A DNA stretch of 9,266 bases from Capsulimonas sp. (GCA_025963815.1 JAOQAA010000193.1:1-9266); one strand, 5' to 3'; counted from the stretch's first letter, positions 1 through 6,371 are shown. Made by a program: numbers and translations. The notes: generated by a model not told the origin, from the sequence alone.

Positions 1-642
1 CAGGAAGTGGCGGTCGTGCGAGATGACCAGCAGTGTTCCCTTATACTCGTAGAGGAAGTCCTCCAGCCAGTGGATCGACTCCAGGTCCATGTGGTTGGTC
101 GGTTCGTCGAGCATCAGCGCGTCGGGACCGGCGAACAGCGCCTGAGCGAGCAGCACTCGGAACTTGAAGTCGTTGGGCAGCGTGTTCATCGGGTCCGTGT
201 GGCGCTCGTTGGCCAAACCGATACCGCGCAGGATCTCAGCGGCCTCGACCTCCGCTTCATAGCCGTTCTCATCGGCGATGATCGTTTCCAAGTCGCCGAG
301 CCGGTTCATCATTTCGTCGGTGAACTCTTCGGCCTCGCACAGCTCATTGCGCTCTTTGAGCGCGTTCCAGAGCGACGCCTTGCCCATCATGACGGTGTCG
401 ATGATGCGCTCGTCGTCGTACTCGAACTGGTCCTGCTTGAGCACGCCGAGCCGCTGCGGCTTGGAAATCGTCCCACGGTTAGAGGGCTCGATCTCCCCCG
501 ACAGGATCTTCATAAAGGTGGACTTACCGGCGCCGTTCGGGCCGGTCAAGCCGTAGCGGTTCCCCGGCGTAAACTTGACGCTGACGTTGTCGAACAGCGT
601 CCGCGTGCCATAGGATTTAGAAACTTCGTTGACGATGATCAT
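1..642 (-). CDS. ABC-F family ATPase, YbiT-like, partial (C-terminus outside window)
   Basis: These are the first 214 residues of an ABC-F protein, a soluble ATPase type with two ABC domains in one chain that acts on ribosomes rather than in transport. The start MIIVNEVSKSYG fits the family. Visible in order: Walker A GPNGAGKST (residues 34-42), Q-loop Q70, a degenerate signature LPNDFKFRVLLAQALF (155-170), Walker B with LMLDEPTNH (D179, E180), and the H-loop in VISHDRHFL (H209). The text around GNRYGL, STFMKIL and VLLAQALF resembles E. coli YbiT more than EttA or Uup. YbiT also lacks a clean LSGGQ, so the weak signature is a subgroup trait and not decay. The interdomain linker and second ABC domain lie beyond position 1. 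No clear Shine-Dalgarno precedes the ATG. The upstream promoter and terminator make it its own transcription unit. The family is certain; the subgroup is likely. Confidence 0.93.
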   Translation of the reverse strand, partial: MIIVNEVSKSYGTRTLFDNVSVKFTPGNRYGLTGPNGAGKSTFMKILSGEIEPSNRGTISKPQRLGVLKQDQFEYDDERIIDTVMMGKASLWNALKERNELCEAEEFTDEMMNRLGDLETIIADENGYEAEVEAAEILRGIGLANERHTDPMNTLPNDFKFRVLLAQALFAGPDALMLDEPTNHMDLESIHWLEDFLYEYKGTLLVISHDRHFL

Positions 643-713
643 AGCTGAGACAGGTTCCCAAAGAGTGATTTGGACAAGAGTACGGGCGCGAAGCGCGCCG
701 CGATTGACCTCTT

Positions 714-719
714 ATTATA
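714..719 (-). promoter_or_regulatory. -10 box of the ABC-F gene promoter
   Basis: The minus strand reads TATAAT, a perfect sigma70 -10 box, about 72 bases before the ABC-F start codon. No good -35 hexamer sits 16-18 bases upstream; the nearest TTG-rich stretch is about 25 bases away. The box lies after the terminator-like hairpin of the preceding small gene, which is where an independent promoter would be expected. Confidence 0.5.
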
Positions 720-765
720 CCTGGTTTGAAGCGGGGGAGAGATGAAACAAGTGAGGAAATGTTAG

Positions 766-800
766 GAGAAAACGCCCGGCGGACAAGAGACAGCCGGACG
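766..800 (-). terminator. Rho-independent terminator of the heptad-repeat gene
   Basis: On the minus strand GTCCGGC (793-799) pairs with GCCGGGC (774-780) through seven pairs, one of them G-T, with a 12-base loop. The run GTTTTCTCC follows directly. It begins about 28 bases after the stop codon of the 58-residue gene. The stem is short and the T run is broken by one C, so strength is moderate. Confidence 0.5.
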
Positions 801-827
801 CAAACAACGCTGGGGCGAGCGGAGGAA

Positions 828-1004
828 TTATGATTTCTGCTGGATGCTGTCCACGGCTTCGGCTAAATTCCTGGCTTCTTGGGTCAGGAACTTCGCTTCC
901 TTCGTCAGCGACTCGGCCTCTTTCGCAAGAGTTTTTGCTTCCTCGGTCATAGCCTTGGAAACTTCCGCCAGCGCTTTGGCTTCTTTCAAATGATCTTTGG
1001 GCAC
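828..1004 (-). CDS. Small heptad-repeat (coiled-coil) protein, 58 residues, unknown function
   Basis: I do not recognise a family. The mature frame starts (M)PKDH and then consists of seven uninterrupted heptads ending in QQKS: LKEAKAL, AEVSKAM, TEEAKTL, AKEAESL, TKEAKFL, TQEARNL, AEAVDSI. Position 4 is nearly always Ala and position 7 is Leu/Met/Ile, a 3-4 hydrophobic spacing typical of an Ala/Leu-zipper coiled coil. The other positions are mostly Lys, Glu, Gln, Thr and Ser. There is no Cys, no signal peptide and no membrane segment, so a cytoplasmic helical oligomer is inferred. A TTG at 1025 would add seven residues but has no ribosome site. The GTG at 1004 follows GGGAGA by six bases, so I chose it. 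An extended -10 promoter upstream and a terminator downstream support a real, separately transcribed gene. LEA-like or phasin-like roles are possible but unsupported. Confidence 0.72.
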   Translation of the reverse strand: MPKDHLKEAKALAEVSKAMTEEAKTLAKEAESLTKEAKFLTQEARNLAEAVDSIQQKS

Positions 1005-1010
1005 GTACGT

Positions 1011-1016
1011 TCTCCC
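1011..1016 (-). promoter_or_regulatory. Shine-Dalgarno deciding the GTG start of the heptad-repeat gene
   Basis: The minus strand reads GGGAGA six bases before the GTG at 1004. The alternative TTG at 1025 lies upstream of this site, so the site cannot serve it. Confidence 0.65.
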
Positions 1017-1072
1017 GGTGAACAAATATTGACGCGAAAATAACCGCCGGCGTATGCGCGGCGACAGCTTTT

Positions 1073-1081
1073 ATTATATCA
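1073..1081 (-). promoter_or_regulatory. Extended -10 promoter of the heptad-repeat gene
   Basis: The minus strand reads TGATATAAT: a perfect TATAAT with the TGn extension that allows sigma70 recognition without a good -35 box. No convincing -35 is present (CATTCC at the right distance). It lies downstream of the GH92 hairpin and about 69 bases before the GTG start. Confidence 0.6.
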
Positions 1082-1118
1082 CAAAATCAGCATCGGGAAT
1101 GAAAACGCCATCAACGTG

Positions 1119-1160
1119 TGCTTTTTCTCCCCCGGCCCAGGGAGCCGGGGAGAAAAAGCA
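1119..1160 (-). terminator. Strong hairpin after the GH92 gene, probable terminator
   Basis: Two arms, 1119-1136 and 1144-1160, pair almost perfectly (GCTTTTTCTCCCC...GGGGAGAAAAAGC), with one bulged C and a loop of about seven bases. The hairpin begins two bases after the GH92 stop codon. A run of T follows on neither strand outside the stem, so it departs from the classic intrinsic terminator. It may work as a transcript 3'-end block or as a bidirectional terminator using the A5/T5 base of the stem. Confidence 0.6.
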
Positions 1161-1161
1161 T

Positions 1162-3759
1162 TTAGAAGATCTCGATTGCGCTCAGCGCTCCATTGGAGAC
1201 ATCGATTAGGATCAGGCCGCTGGCGGTGGGAAGCACGCCGGACAGTTCCTTGACGACGCCCTCGCCGCTGGCCTTGGCGGACCGCCCCAGCGTCTCGGCG
1301 TTCGCTCCGCCGATCCGTGTGTCGAGGGGCTGCGCGCTGGAGCGTACGCAATACAGACGAACCGTGTACGCCTGACCTTCGGGCAGCGCCGGCATGGGCA
1401 GCGCGTACTGGAACGTCCCGCGACGCTCCGTCGCGAATATTTCCTCGCCGTCCGCCCCCACGGCTTTGCCGCCAGTGACATAGCAGTCGGCGGCGAACTC
1501 GCCGCTGGCGTCGTCCGAGCCGCAGTTGATCTTCAGCGACGGGGCGAAGGGATCGGTCTGCGCCGACATCACGGGATAGCTCGAAAGCGAGTACGGAAGG
1601 TCCGACGGGGCGACCATGCGCGGAGCCGGAGCGGACGCCATCTCGAACCGCAGCGAGCCGCCTGCGGCGATCGCTTCGTGGGAGATCCAAAGCGGCGTGT
1701 GCTCCGCTCCGTTCAGCGTGACGCCGTTCACATAGAGATTCTCGGACGAGTTGCCGGGAGCTTCGATGACCAGCTTCTTGCCGTCTTCGAGGGTCACGGT
1801 CGCCTTCGGAAAGAGCGGCGTGCTCAGGACATAAGACGGGTGGCCAGGGCAGAGCGGGTAAAAGCCAAGGGCGTTGAAGAGGTACCAGGAGGCCATCTCG
1901 CCGTTGTCTTCGTCGCCGGGGAAGTCATCGGGCGTATACAGCACATCCATGGTCCGTCGCACCCAGTACTGGGTGCGCGTGGGGCTGCCCGCCACAGTGT
2001 ACAGAAACAGGGCAAGATGGACGGGCTGATTGCTCTGCGCGTACTGACCGAATTGCACGGCGGCCATTTCGCTCATCTCGTGAATCTCATGGCCGTACGA
2101 GCCGACTTCGAACTTCGGCGACTGGTAGAGCATCTGGTCCAGCTTGCGAACCAGCGTTTCCTGTCCGCCCATCACGGCCATTAAACCGGCGGGGTCGTGC
2201 GGAACCGCCCAGGTCGACTGCCACGCGCTGCCTTCGACATACGAGCCGCCCCAGGAGTACGGGTTGAAGTTCGCCGGCCAACTCCCATCGGCGTTGCGGC
2301 CACGCAGGAAGCCCGATTCGGCGTCATACAGCTTGCTGTAGCCGACCGCCCGTGCGCGCAGCATTTCCTGATCCGCCGTGCGGCCCAAAATGCCCGCGAC
2401 CTGCGAGATACAGAAGTCGTCGTAGTGATAATCGAGCGAGCGCGAGGCTGATTTGTTCGCGGTTCCGGCGGCGACATAGCCCAGTTCGAGATAGTCGTTC
2501 AAACCGACCCGGCCATAAAGATCGTGCGGATCGCCGGGGACATTGGCGTCCTTCAGAAGACCTTCATACGCCGTCTCCCGATCGAAGCCCGCGACGCCCT
2601 TGACGAACGCATCGGCGATCACAGCGTCGATGTGCGTCCCGATCATGACCGCCCGGTAGCCGGGGCTCGGCCACTGCGGAAGCCATCCGCCCTCTTTGTA
2701 GGCGTTGACGAACCCTTGCAGGATCTCGCCATAACGCGCGGGCTGCAGAATCGACAGCAATGGGAAGAGTGTCCGATAGGTATCCCAGAAGCCGCTGTCC
2801 GTGTACGCCACGCCCGGCAGCACTTCACCGGTGTAGGCGCTGTAGTGGACGGTTTCTCCGGCGGCGTCGGTCTCGTGCATCATGTGCGGATAGAGATGCG
2901 CTCGGTAGAGACAGCTGTAGAACGTGCGGTTCTGATCTGTCGTACCGCCTTCGACTTCGATCCGGCTCAGCAGATCAGTCCACGTCGCGGACAACTGCTG
3001 GCGCACGGCGTCGAAATCCTTGTCGCCGATCTCCTGGTCGAGATTGCAGATCGCCTGCTCGGCGCTGATAAACGACGTGCCGATCTTCATCACCACGACC
3101 GGCGCGGAAGCGTCGAATTCGGCGACCGCACCGATCGCCTCGCCCGCTAGCTCAGTCTGGCCGGCGACGACAGATCCTGCCTGGGTAGCGTAAGCATTCG
3201 AGAACGGACGGTCAAAACGGGCGGCAAAGTAACAGGCGAAGTTGTCGGGGACGCCGCCGTGGTTCGTGCTCGATTTGCCCGTGATCAAATTCTCGCCAGC
3301 ACGGATCTCAATGCTGTGCGGCGCGTCAATCAGCACTCGTCCCGTAAGACCGGCAGCGAACGTAAAGCGAAAGATCCCGCAGCGCTCCGTGGCGGACATC
3401 TCCATCCGCGTCCCATCCTCCGTCAGCACCACCGACAGATAGTCGGGATGCACGGCAAGGTCTTCCGGCCGGTAAGAAACCGTGCGCGCTTCGGGGTTGA
3501 CTATCAAATCCCCTGTCTGCGCCATAATCCCGATCACGCCGTAATCCGCCATCCACGGCGACGGCTGGCGCGTGGCGCGCAGCGTATGGATCGTAGGCGT
3601 ATTGGGATCGAAGAACCAGCGGCCATCAGCATTCTGGAGGGTCCAATGGGTCATGCCCCATGGCGCTGCCACCAGCGGCAGCGAGTTGCCGCGGGAAAAA
3701 TTATGCTGGGAATTGGTTCCCTGCAGCGGATTAACAAAGTCAAGAGGATTAAAAGTCAT
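1162..3759 (-). CDS. Glycoside hydrolase family 92 protein (alpha-mannosidase type) with C-terminal malectin-like domain
   Basis: GH92 enzymes are calcium-dependent exo-alpha-mannosidases that invert the anomeric centre. Residues about 8-230 form the N-terminal beta-sandwich, with NPLQGT and PWGM in place of the usual GTGG...PFGM. Residues about 235-715 are the (alpha/alpha)6 catalytic domain. Family landmarks are SGFWDTYRTLFPLL (322-335), GGWLPQWPSPG (357-367), YVEGSAWQSTW (507-517), GDEDNGEMASWYLFNALGFYP (615-635 region) and SPLF-like STPLF. By alignment from memory to Bacteroides GH92, E509 is the acid and D616/D618 match the base aspartates. Residues about 743-865 (INCGSDD, TERRGTFQYALPMP, final NGALSAIEIF) resemble malectin, a carbohydrate-binding fold. 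No signal peptide is present, and an in-frame TGA eight codons upstream rules out a longer start, so the enzyme is predicted to be cytoplasmic, unlike most GH92. The ribosome site is weak (AGG). Substrate linkage is unknown. Confidence 0.92.
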   Translation of the reverse strand: MTFNPLDFVNPLQGTNSQHNFSRGNSLPLVAAPWGMTHWTLQNADGRWFFDPNTPTIHTLRATRQPSPWMADYGVIGIMAQTGDLIVNPEARTVSYRPEDLAVHPDYLSVVLTEDGTRMEMSATERCGIFRFTFAAGLTGRVLIDAPHSIEIRAGENLITGKSSTNHGGVPDNFACYFAARFDRPFSNAYATQAGSVVAGQTELAGEAIGAVAEFDASAPVVVMKIGTSFISAEQAICNLDQEIGDKDFDAVRQQLSATWTDLLSRIEVEGGTTDQNRTFYSCLYRAHLYPHMMHETDAAGETVHYSAYTGEVLPGVAYTDSGFWDTYRTLFPLLSILQPARYGEILQGFVNAYKEGGWLPQWPSPGYRAVMIGTHIDAVIADAFVKGVAGFDRETAYEGLLKDANVPGDPHDLYGRVGLNDYLELGYVAAGTANKSASRSLDYHYDDFCISQVAGILGRTADQEMLRARAVGYSKLYDAESGFLRGRNADGSWPANFNPYSWGGSYVEGSAWQSTWAVPHDPAGLMAVMGGQETLVRKLDQMLYQSPKFEVGSYGHEIHEMSEMAAVQFGQYAQSNQPVHLALFLYTVAGSPTRTQYWVRRTMDVLYTPDDFPGDEDNGEMASWYLFNALGFYPLCPGHPSYVLSTPLFPKATVTLEDGKKLVIEAPGNSSENLYVNGVTLNGAEHTPLWISHEAIAAGGSLRFEMASAPAPRMVAPSDLPYSLSSYPVMSAQTDPFAPSLKINCGSDDASGEFAADCYVTGGKAVGADGEEIFATERRGTFQYALPMPALPEGQAYTVRLYCVRSSAQPLDTRIGGANAETLGRSAKASGEGVVKELSGVLPTASGLILIDVSNGALSAIEIF

Positions 3760-3814
3760 GGAATTGCCTGGGTAATGGTTCGTTCACGCCGTAGTTTTGC
3801 CGTCTAGAATACCC

Positions 3815-3860
3815 CAGAGCGGTTCGCCTTGCATCATTTCAGAGCAATTCGCCCTGCATC
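3815..3860. repeat. Short tandem duplication across the ruvB stop codon
   Basis: Two 21-base copies, 3815-3835 and 3840-3860, share CAGAGC..TTCGCC.TGCATC and differ at three positions; the period is 25. The right copy encodes the last residues of RuvB (MQGELL and stop). The left copy lies just after the stop and would encode MQGEPLW in another frame. See the findings. Confidence 0.75.
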
Positions 3861-4861
3861 GGAGCGCGCGGCGGCGGCGTCAGTCCCAAATGTTCGTAGG
3901 CCGCCCGGGTCGCCATGCGGCCGCGCGGGGTGCGCTGCAAAAAGCCGTGCTGCATCAGATAGGGCTCATAAACATCCTCGATCGTCTCGCGCTCCTCGCT
4001 GATGGCCGCCGCGATCGTCTCGACGCCCACCGGGCCGCCGCCGAACTTCTCGATCAGCGTGCGCAGCAGCTTGCGGTCGAATTCGTCGAGTCCTAACGCG
4101 TCCACTTCTAGCATAGACAGCGCCGCCGCCGCCACTTCCTTACTGATATGGCCGTCGGCGCGCACCTGCGCGAAGTCTCGCACACGCTTGAGAAGTCTAT
4201 TCGCGATACGCGGCGTGCCGCGCGATCGTTTGGCCAGCTCCACCGCCCCGGTCAGATCCAGGCTCACGCCCAAAATCGCCGCCGAGCGCACGATGATTTC
4301 GACCAGATCATCCGTCTCATAGAATGTAAAGTTCTGTTGGATCCCAAATCGATCTCGGAGCGGCGATGTCAAAAGCCCAGCCCGCGTCGTCGCGCCGACC
4401 AATGTAAACGGATTGACATCCAGCTTCATCGTCCGCGCCGAAGGCCCCTGACCGATCACGATATCGACCTGGTAATCCTCCATCGCCGAATAAAGAATTT
4501 CTTCCACCGTGCGCGACAGCCGATGGATCTCATCGACAAAAAGCACGCTCCCCGGCTCCAGGTTCGTCAAGATCGCGACCAGATCTCCCGGCCGCTCGAT
4601 CGCCGGCCCGGACGTCGCCCGCAGCGTCGCGCCCATCTCATTGGCGATGATCAGCGAAAGGCTCGTCTTTCCCAGCCCGGGCGGTCCATGGAGCAGCACA
4701 TGATCCAGCGCCTCCCCCCGGCCCTTCGCGGCCTGGAGAAAGATCGACAGGTTCTCTTTAATTTTCGCCTGCCCAATAAACTCCCGCAGCCACCGAGGCC
4801 GCAGAGAGTATTCATCGCGGTCTTCATCCGCCATGTCTGAGGAGATCATCCGTTCGGTCAT
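3839..4861 (-). CDS. ruvB: Holliday junction branch migration helicase RuvB
   Basis: RuvB is the hexameric AAA+ motor that pulls DNA through Holliday junctions held by RuvA during recombinational repair. The 340 residues match the normal family length. Visible: the opening [12 protein letters not shown] (20-31), Walker [10 protein letters not shown] (59-67), the family text [13 protein letters not shown] (82-94), Walker [11 protein letters not shown] (106-115), the beta-hairpin region after [12 protein letters not shown], sensor 1 GATTRAG (156-162), the arginine-finger segment SPLRDRFG (166-173), sensor 2 [11 protein letters not shown] (214-224), and a C-terminal winged helix with RTPRGR (310-315). 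All catalytic motifs look intact. AGGATAGAG precedes the ATG. The gene is separated from ruvA by 259 bases holding a promoter and a long palindrome, so it is probably not translated from a simple ruvAB message. Its stop codon lies inside a short tandem duplication. Confidence 0.98.
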   Translation of the reverse strand: MTERMISSDMADEDRDEYSLRPRWLREFIGQAKIKENLSIFLQAAKGRGEALDHVLLHGPPGLGKTSLSLIIANEMGATLRATSGPAIERPGDLVAILTNLEPGSVLFVDEIHRLSRTVEEILYSAMEDYQVDIVIGQGPSARTMKLDVNPFTLVGATTRAGLLTSPLRDRFGIQQNFTFYETDDLVEIIVRSAAILGVSLDLTGAVELAKRSRGTPRIANRLLKRVRDFAQVRADGHISKEVAAAALSMLEVDALGLDEFDRKLLRTLIEKFGGGPVGVETIAAAISEERETIEDVYEPYLMQHGFLQRTPRGRMATRAAYEHLGLTPPPRAPMQGELL

Positions 4862-4908
4862 AATTCTCTATCCTAAAGGCATCACGATTGCCAAACCATT
4901 CAGATCTC

Positions 4909-5050
4909 CCGGCGATTAAAATCGCGGCTAGAAGTGCACGAGTGCCCAGAGGGCGCCCGCCTCCGCCGACTCCAGAGAACGTGATCGCAAAGTTTCTGGA
5001 GTGCCCGGAGGGGCACATCGTGCTTTTCTAGGTGCGGTTTTAACCGCCGG
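4909..5050. repeat. 142-base imperfect palindrome between ruvA and ruvB
   Basis: Reading inward from both ends, the two arms share CCGGCG, TTAAAA, CGC, CTAGAA, GCACGA and GTGCCC, over about 38 bases on the left (4909-4946) and 41 on the right (5010-5050, reverse complement). Near the centre a second pair, ACTCCAGAGAAC (4969-4980) and GTTTCTGGAGT (4992-5002), closes an 11-base loop. Each arm also carries its own small palindrome: GCGATT/AATCGC (4912-4925) on the left and GCGGTT/AACCGC (5034-5047) on the right. The right arm has a further hairpin, GTGCCC-GGAG-GGGCAC (5001-5016). No open reading frame of note lies within. It would be transcribed as the ruvB leader. It could be a MITE-like interspersed repeat, a structured RNA, or both; one copy cannot decide. 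Confidence 0.7.
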
Positions 5051-5086
5051 CCTCATTGCACGCTGCTAGTAATCAATTACGACTTC

Positions 5087-5115
5087 AGATTACCAAAAAC
5101 CAACCCGACTGTCAA
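5087..5115 (-). promoter_or_regulatory. Probable sigma70 promoter for ruvB
   Basis: The minus strand has a perfect TTGACA (5110-5115), a 17-base spacer, and TAATCT (5087-5092) preceded by TGG, giving an extended -10. The -35 begins five bases after the ruvA stop codon. The predicted start of transcription leaves a ruvB leader of about 220 bases that includes the palindrome at 4909-5050. The -10 hexamer itself is weak (3 of 6). Confidence 0.6.
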
Positions 5116-5120
5116 CGCCG

Positions 5121-5732
5121 CTACTTCCCACTCCCCGTCAAAATATTCAGCGCGGCGCGCAGGGCCTCGCCCATGTTGGTCTTATCGACGATCTCTTTCA
5201 TGGCGCGGTCGGCGGCCTTGCGGGCGTCGTTGCGGTTGTAGCCGAGGTTGACGAGGCCTTCGACGACATCCTCGAAGATGTCCTGCTCGGTCGGGGCCTG
5301 GCTGATCGCCGTCATGCGCTCGGACTTGCGCTCCCAGACCATGGCACTGATCTTTTCTTTGAGTTCTAAGATCAAGCGCTGGGCGGTTTTGAGACCGAGG
5401 CCGGGAATGCGAATGAGGGTCTTGGTGTCTTCGTTGGCGATGGCGCGGGCGAGGGTGTCGGCGTCCATGGCGGAAAGGACGGACAGGGCGACTTTGGGGC
5501 CGACGCCGGTGACGCCGATCAAGAGTTCGAAGACGCGCTGGTCGCCGGGCTGGGCGAAGCCATAAAGGGCGATGTCATCCTCACGGACGATGGTGTGGAT
5601 GTGGAGCAGCGTTTTTTCGCCAATTGGCGGCAGCGCCGTCAGAACGCTGACGGGGACGGCGACTTTGTACCCTACTCCGCCGACATCAAGGACGATATAG
5701 GTGGCTTCGACGCGCGCAACGACGCCGTTCAA
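5121..5732 (-). CDS. ruvA: Holliday junction DNA-binding protein RuvA
   Basis: RuvA tetramers hold the four-way junction and load RuvB. From the TTG start the protein has 203 residues, near the usual length. Domain I is an OB fold (about 1-62) with VLDVGGVGYKV (14-24) and the acidic pin region REDDIALYG (50-58). Domain II carries two helix-hairpin-helix motifs, VTGVGPK (74-80) and IPGLGLKT (109-116), with the family text RLILELKEK. Domain III (about 150-200) is the RuvB-contacting helical bundle, VEGLVNLGYNRNDARKA. The start is unusual: the family normally begins M-I-A-x-L-x-G, and here I-A-H-L-N-G is encoded in frame but the codon before I is AGG, not ATG. The nearest accepted start is the TTG at 5732, with AGGA eight bases upstream. 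An ATC start at 5741 is the alternative. It lies 28 bases after the HIT gene, probably in the same transcript. Confidence 0.95.
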   Translation of the reverse strand: MNGVVARVEATYIVLDVGGVGYKVAVPVSVLTALPPIGEKTLLHIHTIVREDDIALYGFAQPGDQRVFELLIGVTGVGPKVALSVLSAMDADTLARAIANEDTKTLIRIPGLGLKTAQRLILELKEKISAMVWERKSERMTAISQAPTEQDIFEDVVEGLVNLGYNRNDARKAADRAMKEIVDKTNMGEALRAALNILTGSGK

Positions 5733-5760
5733 ATGTGCGATCCTATCCTGGGACCGTCCT

Positions 5761-6195
5761 TTAGTCGCCGATGGCGAGAGTGCGGCGGAGGCACGAGATC
5801 AGCGTCTCCTGCTGCGCTTCGGTCAGAGGGCGCGTCTCGGTAGGGTCGTAATGACCGCCAAAGTTGCTGTCCGCGAAGACTTGCTCGGAAAACTCACGCG
5901 CCGCTACATACCTTGGATAGATATGCATATGCACATGGGCGTCCTGGTTCATCAGAAACATGAAGTTGAAATGATCGGGCGCAAACAGCGTCGCAAGCGC
6001 CCGCTTGAACTGGCCCGCGATCTCCCACAGCGCATCGCGCTCCTCGGGAGAAAGCGCGGCGACATCGGTTTCGTGACGACGCAGGGCGAAAAAGACCCGG
6101 CCAAGCGTCGCCTGGTTCTGATTGATCGCGGCGATCCAATAGTCGTTGGAGGTGACGACGCCGCGCTTGAGGTCACAAAGCGTGCATTCGGGCAT
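5761..6195 (-). CDS. HIT (histidine triad) family nucleotide-binding protein
   Basis: HIT proteins bind nucleotides and hydrolyse phosphoester or phosphoramidate bonds, for example in Ap4A or AMP-lysine; the substrate here is unknown. The 144 residues show the triad HVHMHIYPRY, with H87, H89 and H91, the last being the expected catalytic centre-side His set. There is an N-terminal C4-x-x-C7 pair as in zinc-binding HIT members, and RRHETDVAALSPEE (39-52), which matches the conserved segment before the helix. The C-terminal 45 residues lack a recognisable motif. The reading frame stays open upstream to 6324, but the ATG at 6195 starts exactly where the family does, after a purine-rich AGAAAG. 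The gene is first of a likely two-gene unit with ruvA and faces away from the stress-protein gene. Confidence 0.92.
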   Translation of the reverse strand: MPECTLCDLKRGVVTSNDYWIAAINQNQATLGRVFFALRRHETDVAALSPEERDALWEIAGQFKRALATLFAPDHFNFMFLMNQDAHVHMHIYPRYVAAREFSEQVFADSNFGGHYDPTETRPLTEAQQETLISCLRRTLAIGD

Positions 6196-6252
6196 GAATT
6201 TTCTTTCTGAGGACACGAAAAGTCCACGGCGCTTGTGGAGGACGCCGCTATT

Positions 6253-6282
6253 ATTATGATACCAGGATTCTGTCCGAGACAA
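6253..6282 (-). promoter_or_regulatory. Probable promoter of the HIT-ruvA unit
   Basis: On the minus strand TTGTCT (6277-6282) and CATAAT (6253-6258) are 18 bases apart. An overlapping extended -10, TGG followed by TATCAT (6256-6261), is an equal candidate. It lies about 60 bases before the HIT start and back to back with the plus-strand promoter at 6310-6338. Confidence 0.45.
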
Positions 6283-6309
6283 GGCGCAAGTCGTTCTACA
6301 AGCAATCTC

Positions 6310-6338
6310 TGGACAGACAGTCATCCATCGTTTATAAT
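6310..6338 (+). promoter_or_regulatory. Strong sigma70 promoter of the universal stress protein gene
   Basis: TGGACA (6310-6315), a 17-base spacer and a perfect TATAAT (6333-6338): 11 of 12 consensus bases. Transcription would start near 6345 and leave a leader of about 85 bases. Confidence 0.8.
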
Positions 6339-6349
6339 GGGATCAGTCA

Positions 6350-6371
6350 TGTCGCCTTCGCCAAGGCGACA
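6350..6371 (+). other. Hairpin at the 5' end of the stress-protein leader
   Basis: TGTCGCCTT (6350-6358) and AAGGCGACA (6363-6371) pair perfectly over nine bases with loop CGCC. It begins within about five bases of the predicted transcription start. No T run follows. A 5' stem of this kind can protect mRNA from decay; an operator is the other option. Confidence 0.6.

Noticed and set aside
7..648. Long open frame of 213 codons on the plus strand
   Set aside because: It is antisense to the ABC-F gene, whose Walker A, Walker B and H-loop motifs leave no doubt. GC-rich codon bias opens the opposite frame, and its translation resembles no protein.
1041..1051. Shared 11-base word TAACCGCCGGC here and at 5041-5051
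   Set aside because: It could be a remnant of the same repeat arm that flanks the ruvB-leader palindrome, but similarity stops at once on both sides, so chance in GC-rich DNA is enough.
3259..3807. Open frame of 182 codons on the plus strand opposite the 5' end of the GH92 gene
   Set aside because: Shadow of GH92 coding sequence, with Arg/His-rich low-meaning translation and no ribosome site. The same holds for the frames at 1678-2184 and 2524-3150.
3790..3838. Promoter for the GH92 gene in the gap after ruvB
   Set aside because: TATTCT with ATGCAA 17 bases upstream matches consensus poorly (4 of 6 and 3 of 6). Read-through from ruvB is as likely.
4824..5018. Minus-strand frame of 64 codons across the ruvB leader, ending inside ruvB
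   Set aside because: It lies within the palindrome and then overlaps ruvB in another frame. It has no ribosome site, and the palindrome structure explains the open frame.
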